Of a stretch of DNA of 64,000 nt, positions 16,148 through 23,852 are shown in pieces. The notes under the pieces were generated by a model. It was not told the origin of the DNA and did no database searches. It worked only from the letters and a program-made list of their open reading frames with translations. Position numbers and translations under genes: made by a program. This stretch comes from Mycobacterium sp. IS-1496 (GTDB lineage Bacteria; Actinomycetota; Actinomycetes; Mycobacteriales; Mycobacteriaceae), in NCBI RefSeq assembly GCF_001499995.1, contig NZ_LQIU01000045.1:62001-126000 (forward strand), given 5' to 3'. Each line of letters opens with the position of its first letter. The stretch's first letter is position 1.

Positions 16148-16675
16148 CTATGCAGCTTCTTCGGCGGACTTCTTCTCCTGCAGCGCCGCGGCGAGGCGGG
16201 CGACCTGAGAAGCGGGAGCGTTGAACAGCCCGGCGGCCTTGGCCAGGTTGCCCTTCATCGCGCCGGCCAGCTTGGCCAGCAGCACCTCGCGGGTCTCGAG
16301 GTCGGCGATCCGGTTGACCTCGTCGATGGAGAGCGCGCGGCCCTCCATGTAGCCGCCCTTGACGATGAGCGCCTTGTGATCCTTGGCGAACGTCTTGATC
16401 GCCTTGGCGGCGTCGACCGGCTCGCCCTTGACGAACGCGATGGCGGTCGGGCCGGTGAACAGCTCGTCGAGGCCTTCGATGCCTGCTTCGGCAGCGGCGC
16501 GCTTGACCAGCGTGTTCTTTGCGACGGTGTAGGTGGCGGAGTCCCCGAGCGAGCGACGCAGCTGCGCGAGGTTGGCCACCGTCAGCCCGCGGTACTCGGT
16601 GACGACGGTGGCCGTCGCCTCCTTGAACTGCTCGGCGATGTCGGCAACCGCCGTGGCCTTGTCAGCCTTGGCCAT
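16148..16675 (-). CDS. rplJ: 50S ribosomal protein L10
   Basis: 175 residues. Stalk base protein that binds 23S rRNA and anchors L12 dimers. The family blocks EYRGLTVANLAQLRRSL, YTVAKNTLVKRA and GPTAIAFV are present, and the C-terminal helix ends in an Ala/Glu/Lys-rich tail. The upstream leader (16676-16867) carries a strong hairpin, consistent with L10-L12 feedback control known for this operon in bacteria. Confidence 0.98.
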   Translation of the reverse strand: MAKADKATAVADIAEQFKEATATVVTEYRGLTVANLAQLRRSLGDSATYTVAKNTLVKRAAAEAGIEGLDELFTGPTAIAFVKGEPVDAAKAIKTFAKDHKALIVKGGYMEGRALSIDEVNRIADLETREVLLAKLAGAMKGNLAKAAGLFNAPASQVARLAAALQEKKSAEEAA

Positions 16676-16740
16676 GCATGCCTCCTTGTGGTGGGTATCG
16701 GATGCGCCACCAAAGCGAAGGAAGGCCGGAGAACGACGAA

Positions 16741-16766
16741 CGCCCCGACGCAGACAGGTCGGGGCG
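16741..16766 (-). promoter_or_regulatory. hairpin in the rplJ leader (L10 leader candidate)
   Basis: CGCCCCGAC and GTCGGGGCG pair perfectly across an eight-base loop, within the roughly 190-nt leader between the predicted promoter and rplJ. The position fits the L10-L12 autoregulatory leader. The full L10-binding kink-turn was not resolved by eye. Confidence 0.5.
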
Positions 16767-16873
16767 CAGCTGAATACTCAGTACTACCTCGTCCTCCTGC
16801 GTGGGCCGCCCGGGATGATCCGGGACCTTCAACCGATTGCTCGGTGACCGACGGTCTTCGGTGGAACGAGAGA

Positions 16874-16902
16874 AGGATAGCGGACGGGGCGTGGTCAGCC
16901 AA
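16874..16902 (-). promoter_or_regulatory. predicted promoter of rplJL
   Basis: Minus strand: TTGGCT (16897-16902) and TATCCT (16874-16879) with a 17-base spacer. The 12-mer TCAGCCAAAACG is directly repeated at 16895 and 16911 (16 bases apart), partly overlapping the -35 box. Confidence 0.5.
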
Positions 16903-16924
16903 AACGACGATCAGCCAAAACGCC

Positions 16925-17065
16925 CTACTCGGGGGACAGGCGCTCCGGGGCCTCCGCGGGCGTGAGCCGCTCGGGCGTCTCCGCGGGGACGAGGCGTTCG
17001 GGGGTCTCGCTCGGCGTGCCGGGGTTGGGTGTCTGGTCGGGCTGGGGTTCGGACGGAGCGGTCAT
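16925..17065 (-). CDS. possible small Pro/Glu-rich repeat protein
   Basis: 46 residues (MTAPSEPQPDQTPNPG...) ending in three near-identical nine-residue repeats, ETPERLVPA, ETPERLTPA and EAPERLSPE. It begins 22 nt after the ROK kinase stop on the same strand, so could be cotranscribed. There is no clear ribosome site and no recognised family. The regular repeat makes chance coding less likely, but the frame is unconfirmed. Confidence 0.4.
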   Translation of the reverse strand: MTAPSEPQPDQTPNPGTPSETPERLVPAETPERLTPAEAPERLSPE

Positions 17066-17087
17066 GCCGGTGGCGTACCCGATCGGC

Positions 17088-17996
17088 CTATCCGGCAACC
17101 GCGAGCGCCGCGGCGCCGACCAGGCCGGCGTCGCCGCCGAGTGTGGCGGGGACGACGCGCAGGTCACGCAGGAAGGACAGCCCCGCGTGGTCGGCAAGCG
17201 CCGCCCGCAGCGGGTCGAACAGCCGCGCGCCGGCGCGGGCCACGCCCCCGCCGATCACCACCAGATCCAGGTCGCACACCGCGGCGACCGAGGCGATCAT
17301 CGCCGCGACCGCCCGGGCGCCGCGCGCATACGCCCGCGAAGCGACGTCGGAGCCGGCGACCGCGGCGTCGGCCAGTTCCCTGGCGTCGGCGTCGGGCGGG
17401 GCCTCCCATCCCTGCGTGCGCGCCCACTGCGCCATCCGCGGTCCGGCCGCGACGGTCTCCACGCAGCCACGCCCGCCGCACGTGCACGACGACCCCGCGG
17501 GATCGACGACGACGTGGCCGACGTGGCCCGCGTTGCCGGTGCGCCCGTCATAGGGCGCGCCGTCGAGCACCAACCCGCCGCCGACCCCCGTCGACACCAC
17601 GATCCCGAGCAGGAACCGCGCGTCGCGACCGGCGCCGCGCCACCGCTCCCCCATCGCCATGCACAGCCCGTCGCCGCCGAGCCGCACCGGCAGACCGGTC
17701 ACCGCCGAGACCCGCGAGACGATCGGAAACCGTTGCCAGGCAGTCAGATTGATGGGGCTCACGGTGCCCGACGGCAGGTCGATGGGCCCGGCCGAGGCGA
17801 TACCCACCCGCCGCACGGCGCCACCGCCCGACGACATCGCCTCACCGATGAGCCCCGAGGTAACCGCCCACACCGCGTCGGCGCCGGCGCGCGGGGTGGG
17901 CGACTGGGCGCGGTGCACGATCGTCCCGTCGGCGTCGACCAGCCCGGCGGCGATCTTCGTGCCCCCGATGTCGAGCGCGAGGGTCAGGTCGGTCAT
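17088..17996 (-). CDS. ROK-family sugar kinase
   Basis: 302 residues. N-terminal ATP-binding LALDIGGTKIAAGLV, sugar-binding region, and the ROK zinc motif CTCGGRGCVE (residues about 170-180) preceded by GHVVVDPAG. Phosphorylates glucose, mannose or an N-acetyl sugar; the substrate is not settled. The ATG overlaps the stop of the upstream EEP gene as TGATG, indicating translational coupling. A homologous putative sugar kinase (Rv0650) precedes rplJ in M. tuberculosis. Confidence 0.9.
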   Translation of the reverse strand: MTDLTLALDIGGTKIAAGLVDADGTIVHRAQSPTPRAGADAVWAVTSGLIGEAMSSGGGAVRRVGIASAGPIDLPSGTVSPINLTAWQRFPIVSRVSAVTGLPVRLGGDGLCMAMGERWRGAGRDARFLLGIVVSTGVGGGLVLDGAPYDGRTGNAGHVGHVVVDPAGSSCTCGGRGCVETVAAGPRMAQWARTQGWEAPPDADARELADAAVAGSDVASRAYARGARAVAAMIASVAAVCDLDLVVIGGGVARAGARLFDPLRAALADHAGLSFLRDLRVVPATLGGDAGLVGAAALAVAG

Positions 17997-18763
17997 CAAT
18001 CGCGGGTGACGTCGACCACGAGCGCGCGGTGGTCGGAGATCGGCAGACTCACCGCCGCACAGTGTTCGACCCGCAGCCTCGGATCGTCGGTCAGGACGTG
18101 GTCGAGTTGACGGTCGGGGGCGTGGGCGGGGAAGGTCAGCGCCTCACCGAGCTGGCGCATCCGCGCCCAGCGGGCCGGTGTCGGCGGGGTCATGTTCAGG
18201 TCACCGACGAGCATCCGCGGCCCCTTGAACCCGCGCAGGTCCCGCACGAGGTGACGCATCTGCACGCGGTTCCAGCCGGGCACGAACGACAGGTGGGTGT
18301 TGGCGACGGTCAGCGGTCCGAGCGGGGTGTCGAAGGTCCCGACCATCGCGGCGCGGGGTTCCTCGTTGACGACCTGCACGCGGTTCGGCCCGGGCAGGTA
18401 CATCGGGAAGCGCACCGGGATCCGCGGCAGCCGCACCACCTGCCAGGTCTCGGCCGGGAAGCGTGACAGCAGAGCGATGCCGTAGGCGGCGGTCCCCGGT
18501 TGTTCGCGGCCCGTCGCCGCCATCCACGTCGCCCCGGGGGTGCCGGCGATCGCGGCGACGAAGCGGTGGCTGACCGCGCGCATGGCCTCGGCCGCGACGG
18601 CGGTCAGGTCGGCCTTGCCGGAGCGCGGCTGGTCGAGGTCGACCTCCTGCAGCGCGACGATGTCCGCGTCGAGTTCGCCGATGGCTTCCGCCAACCGGTC
18701 GAGGTTGACGTCGCCGTCGTGCACGCTGCGCCCGTGCAGAATGTTGAATGTCGCCACCCGCAT
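17996..18763 (-). CDS. endonuclease/exonuclease/phosphatase (EEP) family protein
   Basis: 255 residues. Starts directly with MRVATFNILHG, and has VALQEVD (metal-binding Glu), VANTHLSF, MLVGDLNMTP and the terminal LPISDHRALVVDV, the Asp/His catalytic set of the Mg2+-dependent EEP superfamily. No signal peptide. Substrate may be a phosphodiester in DNA, lipid or inositol phosphate. Coupled by TGATG to the ROK kinase. Confidence 0.87.
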   Translation of the reverse strand: MRVATFNILHGRSVHDGDVNLDRLAEAIGELDADIVALQEVDLDQPRSGKADLTAVAAEAMRAVSHRFVAAIAGTPGATWMAATGREQPGTAAYGIALLSRFPAETWQVVRLPRIPVRFPMYLPGPNRVQVVNEEPRAAMVGTFDTPLGPLTVANTHLSFVPGWNRVQMRHLVRDLRGFKGPRMLVGDLNMTPPTPARWARMRQLGEALTFPAHAPDRQLDHVLTDDPRLRVEHCAAVSLPISDHRALVVDVTRD

Positions 18764-18816
18764 GGGGTACTAGGTACCCGCCCCGACGACTCACCGACAC
18801 GTGTGAAAGTAGGCCG

Positions 18817-19368
18817 ATGTCCGCCCGTAACGACGCGCTGCGTGACGCGCTGCGCCGCTCGGCCTCTGCGTTGCGTGCGCACGGCCCCGACTTCGCGCTG
18901 GCGGGCAGCTACGCGCTGTGGGCGTACGGCGGTCCGGAACCGGTGCACGACGTGGACTTCGTCGTCGCCGAGGAGGACGCCGAGTCGGCGGCGCTGACGT
19001 TGGAGAAGGCCGGGTTCCGCATCGAGCGGACCCCGGAGGACTGGTTGTTCAAGGCGTGTGTGGGCGACGACTTCGTCATCGACGTGCTGCACGCGCTCAA
19101 CGGCACACCGGTGACGGCGCAGGATGTGGCCGCCGCCGAAGAACTCGACGTGCTGGCGATCCGGATGCGGGTGCTGCCGCCCACGCATGTCGTCACCGAG
19201 AAGCTCAACTCGCTCAACGAGCACAACTGCGACTTCTCGGCGCTGCTGCCTGCGGTGCGGGCCGTGCGGGAAAACGTGGACTGGGACATGGTGCGCGCCG
19301 ATACCGCCGAAAACCCTTTCGCCAGTACGTTTTTGGTGCTCACCGACCGGCTCGGCATCACGGCCTGA
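18817..19368 (+). CDS. nucleotidyltransferase-fold protein
   Basis: 183 residues from ATG at 18817. FALAGSYALWAYG followed by HDVDFVV fits the G-S/G-x-A ... D-x-D core of the MNT/AbiEii-like nucleotidyltransferase superfamily, with a later DVLHAL. The middle part predicts further helices (VVTEKLNSLNEHNCDF, as in DUF6036-type proteins). Substrate and role unknown; no antitoxin-like partner is seen beside it, so I do not call it a toxin. Confidence 0.7.
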   Translation: MSARNDALRDALRRSASALRAHGPDFALAGSYALWAYGGPEPVHDVDFVVAEEDAESAALTLEKAGFRIERTPEDWLFKACVGDDFVIDVLHALNGTPVTAQDVAAAEELDVLAIRMRVLPPTHVVTEKLNSLNEHNCDFSALLPAVRAVRENVDWDMVRADTAENPFASTFLVLTDRLGITA

Positions 19369-19480
19369 CATCGCTGCGCGGTGTGCGCGTCACATCGAGC
19401 GATCTCGCCTCAGTCTCGAGAAGGTACCGCTTCGGTGTCACGACCGTTCGCGTCGGCACGCTCCGAATACGATCCGCTCC

Positions 19481-19858
19481 ATGGTGGCCCTCCGGCGTGT
19501 GCTTGCGATCGCGCTGGTGGCCGGGTGCCTCGGCGGAGGTGCGGCGTTGACGGCCCCGACCGCCGGAGCTCTGGGTTGGGGCGCGATCGCGGTGTCGCCC
19601 GATACCGGCAGGGTGGGTTATACGCAGGGTTTCAACTCGGCCGTCGAGGCCGAGCGCGCGGCGGTCGGCCTCTGCAGAGCCCGCGACTGCCGGCCGGTCG
19701 TGAACTTCACGAAAGGCTGCGGCGCTGTCGCCCAGGCGCCCGACGCGTCGTGGGCGCCGGGCGTGGGTCGCGACAGCGCAAGTGCGCAGAGGTTCGCATT
19801 GATCTCGTGCAGTCGATACGGTCCCGGATGCCGCATGGTGGGCGTGTCATGTAGCTGA
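19481..19858 (+). CDS. secreted DUF4189-domain protein
   Basis: 125 residues. Signal peptide: MVALRRVLAIALVAG, hydrophobic core to about residue 30 (APTAGA). The mature part (WGAIAVSPDTGRVG, SAVEAERAAVGLC) matches the DUF4189 pattern seen in many small secreted mycobacterial proteins, with several cysteines likely forming disulfides. Function unknown. Its last 12 bases overlap the end of the convergent WYL regulator. Confidence 0.78.
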   Translation: MVALRRVLAIALVAGCLGGGAALTAPTAGALGWGAIAVSPDTGRVGYTQGFNSAVEAERAAVGLCRARDCRPVVNFTKGCGAVAQAPDASWAPGVGRDSASAQRFALISCSRYGPGCRMVGVSCS

Positions 19859-20806
19859 CCTGACGGCGCGGCGCAACCGGTCGGCGATGGTGCCGACGGC
19901 GGCGATCACCTCGGGTGGTTCGAGCACCTCGAACTCGGCGCCGGCGACGGCGAAATAGAGCGCCATGCGTTCGGGGTCGTCGGCGCCCACGGTGACGATG
20001 CACACATCGGGCCCGTCGGGCTCGATCTGCGCCGAGGCGGGTGGGAAGTGCGCGGCGATGACATCGACGGGCGCCTGGTAGCGCACGCGGGCGACGTAGC
20101 GGTAGGGCGAGGTGCTGATGGAGCGCCGCACGTAGTCGGCGGCGTCGGGCGCCTCGCGCGGGGCGAACGTGGTGCCCGCGGCGGTGACGTCGGCCATCCG
20201 GTCGAGCCGCAGGCTGCGCCAGTCCTGTCGGTCGCGGTCGTAGCCGAGCAGGTACCAGCGCCGTCCGGTGGTCACCAGTTGGTAGGGCTCGAGGCGGCGT
20301 CGGGTGGCGTTGCCGCCGCGATCGACGTAGTCGGCGGTGACGTGTTCGTGGTCGCGGCAGGCCCGGGCCAGGGTCATCAGCACGTCGGGGGCGACGACCT
20401 CGGAGGTGTTCGACGTGATCGTGACGGTCGCGTCGTGCACGGCGGAGACCTGTGAGCGCAGTCGGGCGGGCATGACCTGGTCGAGCTTGCTCAGCGCGCG
20501 CAGCGCGGACTCCCCCACCCCGGCGACCGAACCGCCCGCGGCCAGCCGCAGGCAGACGGCCATCGCGACGGCCTCGTCGGGGTCGAGCAGCAGCGGCGGC
20601 AGGGCGGCGCCTGCGCCCAGTTGGTAGCCGCCGCCGTGGCCCTTGCTGGCGGCCACGGGGTAGCCGAGCTCGCGCAGGCGGTCGATGTCGCGGCGCACGC
20701 TGCGGGTGGTCACGCCGAGGCGTTCGGCGAGCTCCTCACCGCTCCACACCCGTCGCGACTGCAGCAGCCCCAGCAGCTGCAGCACCCGGCTGGTCGTTTC
20801 GGACAC
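19847..20806 (-). CDS. WYL-domain transcriptional regulator
   Basis: 319 residues. N-terminal winged helix (residues about 5-55: SGEELAERLGVTTRSVRRDIDRLRELG), then a WYL ligand-sensing domain (RRRLEPYQLVTTGRRWYLLGYD, about 165-190) and a WCX-like C-terminal part. YafY/DeoR-like regulators of this type usually repress or activate an adjacent gene. It is divergent from a DinB-family operon, with a palindrome in the 61-bp gap. Confidence 0.9.
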   Translation of the reverse strand: MSETTSRVLQLLGLLQSRRVWSGEELAERLGVTTRSVRRDIDRLRELGYPVAASKGHGGGYQLGAGAALPPLLLDPDEAVAMAVCLRLAAGGSVAGVGESALRALSKLDQVMPARLRSQVSAVHDATVTITSNTSEVVAPDVLMTLARACRDHEHVTADYVDRGGNATRRRLEPYQLVTTGRRWYLLGYDRDRQDWRSLRLDRMADVTAAGTTFAPREAPDAADYVRRSISTSPYRYVARVRYQAPVDVIAAHFPPASAQIEPDGPDVCIVTVGADDPERMALYFAVAGAEFEVLEPPEVIAAVGTIADRLRRAVRSAT

Positions 20807-20828
20807 ACGGCCAGCCTGCCAGAGTCAT

Positions 20829-20845
20829 AGGACAGAAATTGTCCT
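20829..20845. promoter_or_regulatory. palindromic operator candidate between WYL regulator and DinB operon
   Basis: AGGACA-N5-TGTCCT, a perfect 6+6 inverted repeat with a five-base spacer, 22 nt before the DinB start and 22 nt before the regulator start. The symmetry and the central position suggest the binding site of the WYL regulator. Confidence 0.55.
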
Positions 20846-20867
20846 AAAGAGGTGCGACGCTGTACGC

Positions 20868-21392
20868 ATGGATCTCACCGAGCAACTGGTCGACCAGGTG
20901 GACTTCCACTGGACGCATGCGCTGCGGCCTCGCCTGGAGGGCCTGTCCGACGACGAGTACTTCTGGCAGCCGGTGCCGAACTGCTGGACCGTGCACCGCG
21001 ACGGGGGCGTCGACTTCAGTGATCCGCCTCCGCAACCGGCGCCGTTCACCACGATCGCGTGGCGGATGGCGCACGTGATCATCGGCGTCTTCGCGATGCG
21101 CAGCCATTCACATTTCGGCGGCCCGCCCGCCGACTACGGATCCTGGCCCTACGCCACCGACGCGGCGACGGCCCTGCGCCAACTCGACGAGGAGTACCAG
21201 CGCTGGATCACCGGGGTGCGCACTCTCGACGCCGACGCGCTGGCGCGTCCGTGCGGACCGGCCGAGGGCCCGTTCGCCGACTATCCGATGCTCGCGCTGG
21301 TGTTGCACATCAACCGGGAAGTGATCCACCACGGCGCCGAAATCGCTTGTATCCGAGACCTGTACGTCCACACCACAAAGGAGAACCACTGA
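20868..21392 (+). CDS. DinB-family protein
   Basis: 174 residues. Four-helix bundle protein of the DinB/DUF664 type: starts with LTEQLVDQVDFHWTHALRPRLEGLS, with WRMAHVI (first metal His), and NREVIHHGAEI near the C-terminus (second His pair). These positions bind a divalent metal in the superfamily, whose members include thiol-dependent S-transferases such as the mycothiol-dependent ones. Substrate unknown. Stop overlaps the next ATG as TGATG. Confidence 0.85.
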   Translation: MDLTEQLVDQVDFHWTHALRPRLEGLSDDEYFWQPVPNCWTVHRDGGVDFSDPPPQPAPFTTIAWRMAHVIIGVFAMRSHSHFGGPPADYGSWPYATDAATALRQLDEEYQRWITGVRTLDADALARPCGPAEGPFADYPMLALVLHINREVIHHGAEIACIRDLYVHTTKENH

Positions 21393-21994
21393 TGCCCGGC
21401 ATGCCCCCGCCCGCCGCCGACGAACGGCAGACCCTCATCGAGTTCCTGGCGTTCAACCAGAACGCGTTCTTCTCGGTCGCCTACGGATTGACCGATGAGC
21501 AGGCCCGCTCGACGCCGTCGGTGAGCGCGCTGTCGGTCGGTGGACTGATCAAACACGCGGCCGGGGTGCAGCGGGCGTGGACGCAGCGGGTGGTGTGCGC
21601 ACCGGAGTTCCCGCCGCCGGACCCGCGGCCGTTCGAGGAGCAGATGCGCGAGCATCAGGACGAGCACGTGATGCGCGAGGACGAGACGCTCGACGACATC
21701 GTGGCCACCCTGCGCGCGCAGAACGCCGAGACGCTGAAGGCCTTCCGCGAGGCCGACCTCACCACCCCGGTTCCGGTGCCCCACGACGTGCCGTGGTTCC
21801 CTCACGACATCGACCATTGGTCGGTGCGCTGGGTGGCGATGCATCTCATCGAGGAACTGACGCGCCACGCCGGGCACGCCGACATCATCCGCGAGTCGAT
21901 CGACCGGGCGACAATGTACGAGTTGATGGCCGCCAACGAGGAGTGGCCGGAGACGGACTTCATTCGGCGCTGGCGGCCGACGCAGCCGGCGTAG
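21392..21994 (+). CDS. DinB-family protein, second in operon
   Basis: 200 residues. Starts in the TGATG overlap with the previous DinB gene. LIKHAAGVQRAW and MHLIEELTRHAGHADIIRE hold the metal-binding histidines of the DUF664/DinB_2 group. The EELTRHAGH block is typical for actinobacterial members suspected of using mycothiol. The two proteins differ enough to have separate substrates. Confidence 0.87.
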   Translation: MPGMPPPAADERQTLIEFLAFNQNAFFSVAYGLTDEQARSTPSVSALSVGGLIKHAAGVQRAWTQRVVCAPEFPPPDPRPFEEQMREHQDEHVMREDETLDDIVATLRAQNAETLKAFREADLTTPVPVPHDVPWFPHDIDHWSVRWVAMHLIEELTRHAGHADIIRESIDRATMYELMAANEEWPETDFIRRWRPTQPA

Positions 21995-22000
21995 GTCCCC

Positions 22001-22058
22001 CGAGCGCACGGTTGTTGACGGCCCCACTCGGCCGATGCGTACAACAACCGTGCGCTCG
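22001..22058. terminator. long inverted repeat between convergent genes
   Basis: CGAGCGCACGGTTGTT (22001-22016) is repeated exactly as its complement at 22043-22058, with 26 bases between. It lies between the ends of the DinB and TetR genes and can form a terminator-like stem, though the loop is unusually long and there is no T-run. Confidence 0.5.
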
Positions 22059-22079
22059 GACCGATCTCGGCGCGAAAAG

Positions 22080-22679
22080 TCAGCGGTCGAGCACCAACCG
22101 CAGCGCGTAGTCGACCACGGCGTCGAGGTCGTCGCCCAACGTGCCGGCCAGCCACTGCTGGGCCAGTTCGGCCATCGCGCCGGTGTACATCGCGGCGCCC
22201 ACCTGCGCGGCGACCGGATCCGAGCCAGGGTGCAGCCGCCACCCCTCGACCAGCACCGCCTCGCGCAGCAGGTCCTGGGTGGCGGCGCGGCGGGCGGCCA
22301 GCACCGGGTTGGCCCGCGCGTCGGTGAACAGCACCCGCCCGCGCCGGGGATCGGCCGAACTGAACCCCAGCACGGCGGCCACCCCGGCGCGGGTGCGGGC
22401 CCGCAGGGTCTCCCCCGCCGCGGCCATGGCGGCGTCGACGTCGGCGGCCAACTGGGCGCTCACCTCGTCGTACAGCGCGCCGAGCAGGTCGTCGGTGTCG
22501 GCGAAGCTCTCGTAGAAATAGCGGGTGTTGAGCCCGCATTCGCGGCACACCGAGCGCACCGCGAGCGCGCTCTCCCCGCCCTCGCCGAACAACCGCAGCG
22601 CCGCGCCGATCAGCAGCGCGCGGCGTTCGGCGCGCCGGTCGGTCAACGGCACGCCGGCCCAGCGGGTGGGTGTCGGCAT
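22080..22679 (-). CDS. TetR-family transcriptional regulator
   Basis: 199 residues from ATG at 22679. N-terminal HTH: RRALLIGAALRLFGEGG, then VRSVCRECGLNTRYFYESFADTDDLL (residues about 15-65). C-terminal part is a ligand-binding helical bundle. It is divergent from the MpaB-like oxygenase, 97 bp apart, and may control it. Confidence 0.9.
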   Translation of the reverse strand: MPTPTRWAGVPLTDRRAERRALLIGAALRLFGEGGESALAVRSVCRECGLNTRYFYESFADTDDLLGALYDEVSAQLAADVDAAMAAAGETLRARTRAGVAAVLGFSSADPRRGRVLFTDARANPVLAARRAATQDLLREAVLVEGWRLHPGSDPVAAQVGAAMYTGAMAELAQQWLAGTLGDDLDAVVDYALRLVLDR

Positions 22680-22776
22680 CCGTTCAGCGTACGTGTCGAC
22701 GCGCGATCTGGTCACAGTTGTAGCCAAAGCGGTAGGGTGGGCACACCCGTCGCCACACCGCATCTGGAGGTCCACC

Positions 22777-23769
22777 GTGGACATGCCGCACGAGATCCTC
22801 ACCCAGTGGTTGCGCGGCCGCATCGACTACGGCGGCATGCGGCGCAACTACTTCCGCGGGATGGAGTTCGCGACCCCGGTCGGCGACCCGGGCTGGTTCG
22901 GCCCGAGAAGCGCGGTCTGGCATGTGCATTCGCATATGGAGGCGTTGATCTTCGGTCTGCAGTGCGCGGCCTACATGGAGCGCCTCGACCCGAGCATCTT
23001 CTGGATGGGCATGCACCACTCGCGCCTGGTCGAACGCGACGAGACCGGCACCGCCACCGGCCGCCTCGACCCCGCGGGGGCGATGGCGCGACTCGGGCAT
23101 TCGGTGGCGTTCTTCATCGGCACGGCCTACGGGTCGACGGACACGGCTGAGAAGCTAGCGACCACGGTCAGGTCCATGCACCACACCATCAAGGGCGTGC
23201 GTCCCGACGGGCTGCGCTACGACGCCGACGATCCGGACTGGTTGCGCTGGAACTACGCCACCGTCGTCTGGGGCATCGCCACCGCGCATGAGCTCTACCA
23301 CCCGAATCCGTTGCGCGGCGAGGAGATCGACCGCTATTACGGTGAGTTCGTCCGCGTCGGCCACGCACTGGGCGGCACCGACCTGCCCGCCACCAAGGCC
23401 GACACCGCCGAATGCCTCAAGTCCTACCTGCCGAGGCTCGCGGTCACCCACGGCACGGCCATGGCCACCGGCCCGAACGTCGCGATCCCGCAGAGCGTCG
23501 TCGACTGGGCGATCCGCGACACCATGCCGAAGTGGGCCAAGCAGTTGATCCAGCACAGCGACCCGAACATCGTCGAACGCACGGCCCGGCGCACCGCGGT
23601 CTGGGCCGTCATCAACGGCCTGCACGCCGCGGCGGGCCCGGCGCGGGAGTTCCAACAGGCACGGGCGCGGGTCAAGGGCGGCACCACGGTCCCGCACACC
23701 GTGCCGACGTACGTCCTGGGCTCAGATCCGGAGCTCAGCCGGGACGAGATCGAGCACAGCTTCGCCTGA
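22777..23769 (+). CDS. oxygenase MpaB family (DUF2236) protein
   Basis: 330 residues from GTG at 22777 with GGAGG upstream (an ATG follows two codons later). Family features: WFGPRSAVWHVHSHMEALIFG near residue 50, TVVWGIATAHELYHP in the centre and RTAVWAVINGLHAA near the end; the His residues are candidate haem ligands. MpaB-type proteins are b-type-haem oxygenases related to rubber and latex-clearing enzymes. No signal peptide. Substrate unknown. Confidence 0.82.
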   Translation: MDMPHEILTQWLRGRIDYGGMRRNYFRGMEFATPVGDPGWFGPRSAVWHVHSHMEALIFGLQCAAYMERLDPSIFWMGMHHSRLVERDETGTATGRLDPAGAMARLGHSVAFFIGTAYGSTDTAEKLATTVRSMHHTIKGVRPDGLRYDADDPDWLRWNYATVVWGIATAHELYHPNPLRGEEIDRYYGEFVRVGHALGGTDLPATKADTAECLKSYLPRLAVTHGTAMATGPNVAIPQSVVDWAIRDTMPKWAKQLIQHSDPNIVERTARRTAVWAVINGLHAAAGPAREFQQARARVKGGTTVPHTVPTYVLGSDPELSRDEIEHSFA

Positions 23770-23852
23770 GCCCGCAACCGTCGTCACCGACGGACTGTGA
23801 CCCGGGGCACACGTTTTTTCCCGTCACCGCGCATTTTGCAACACTGGAACCC

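Noticed and set aside
18817..19368. Toxin-antitoxin (MNT/HEPN or AbiE) module
   Set aside because: Only a nucleotidyltransferase-fold protein is present; neither neighbour resembles a HEPN or AbiEi partner.
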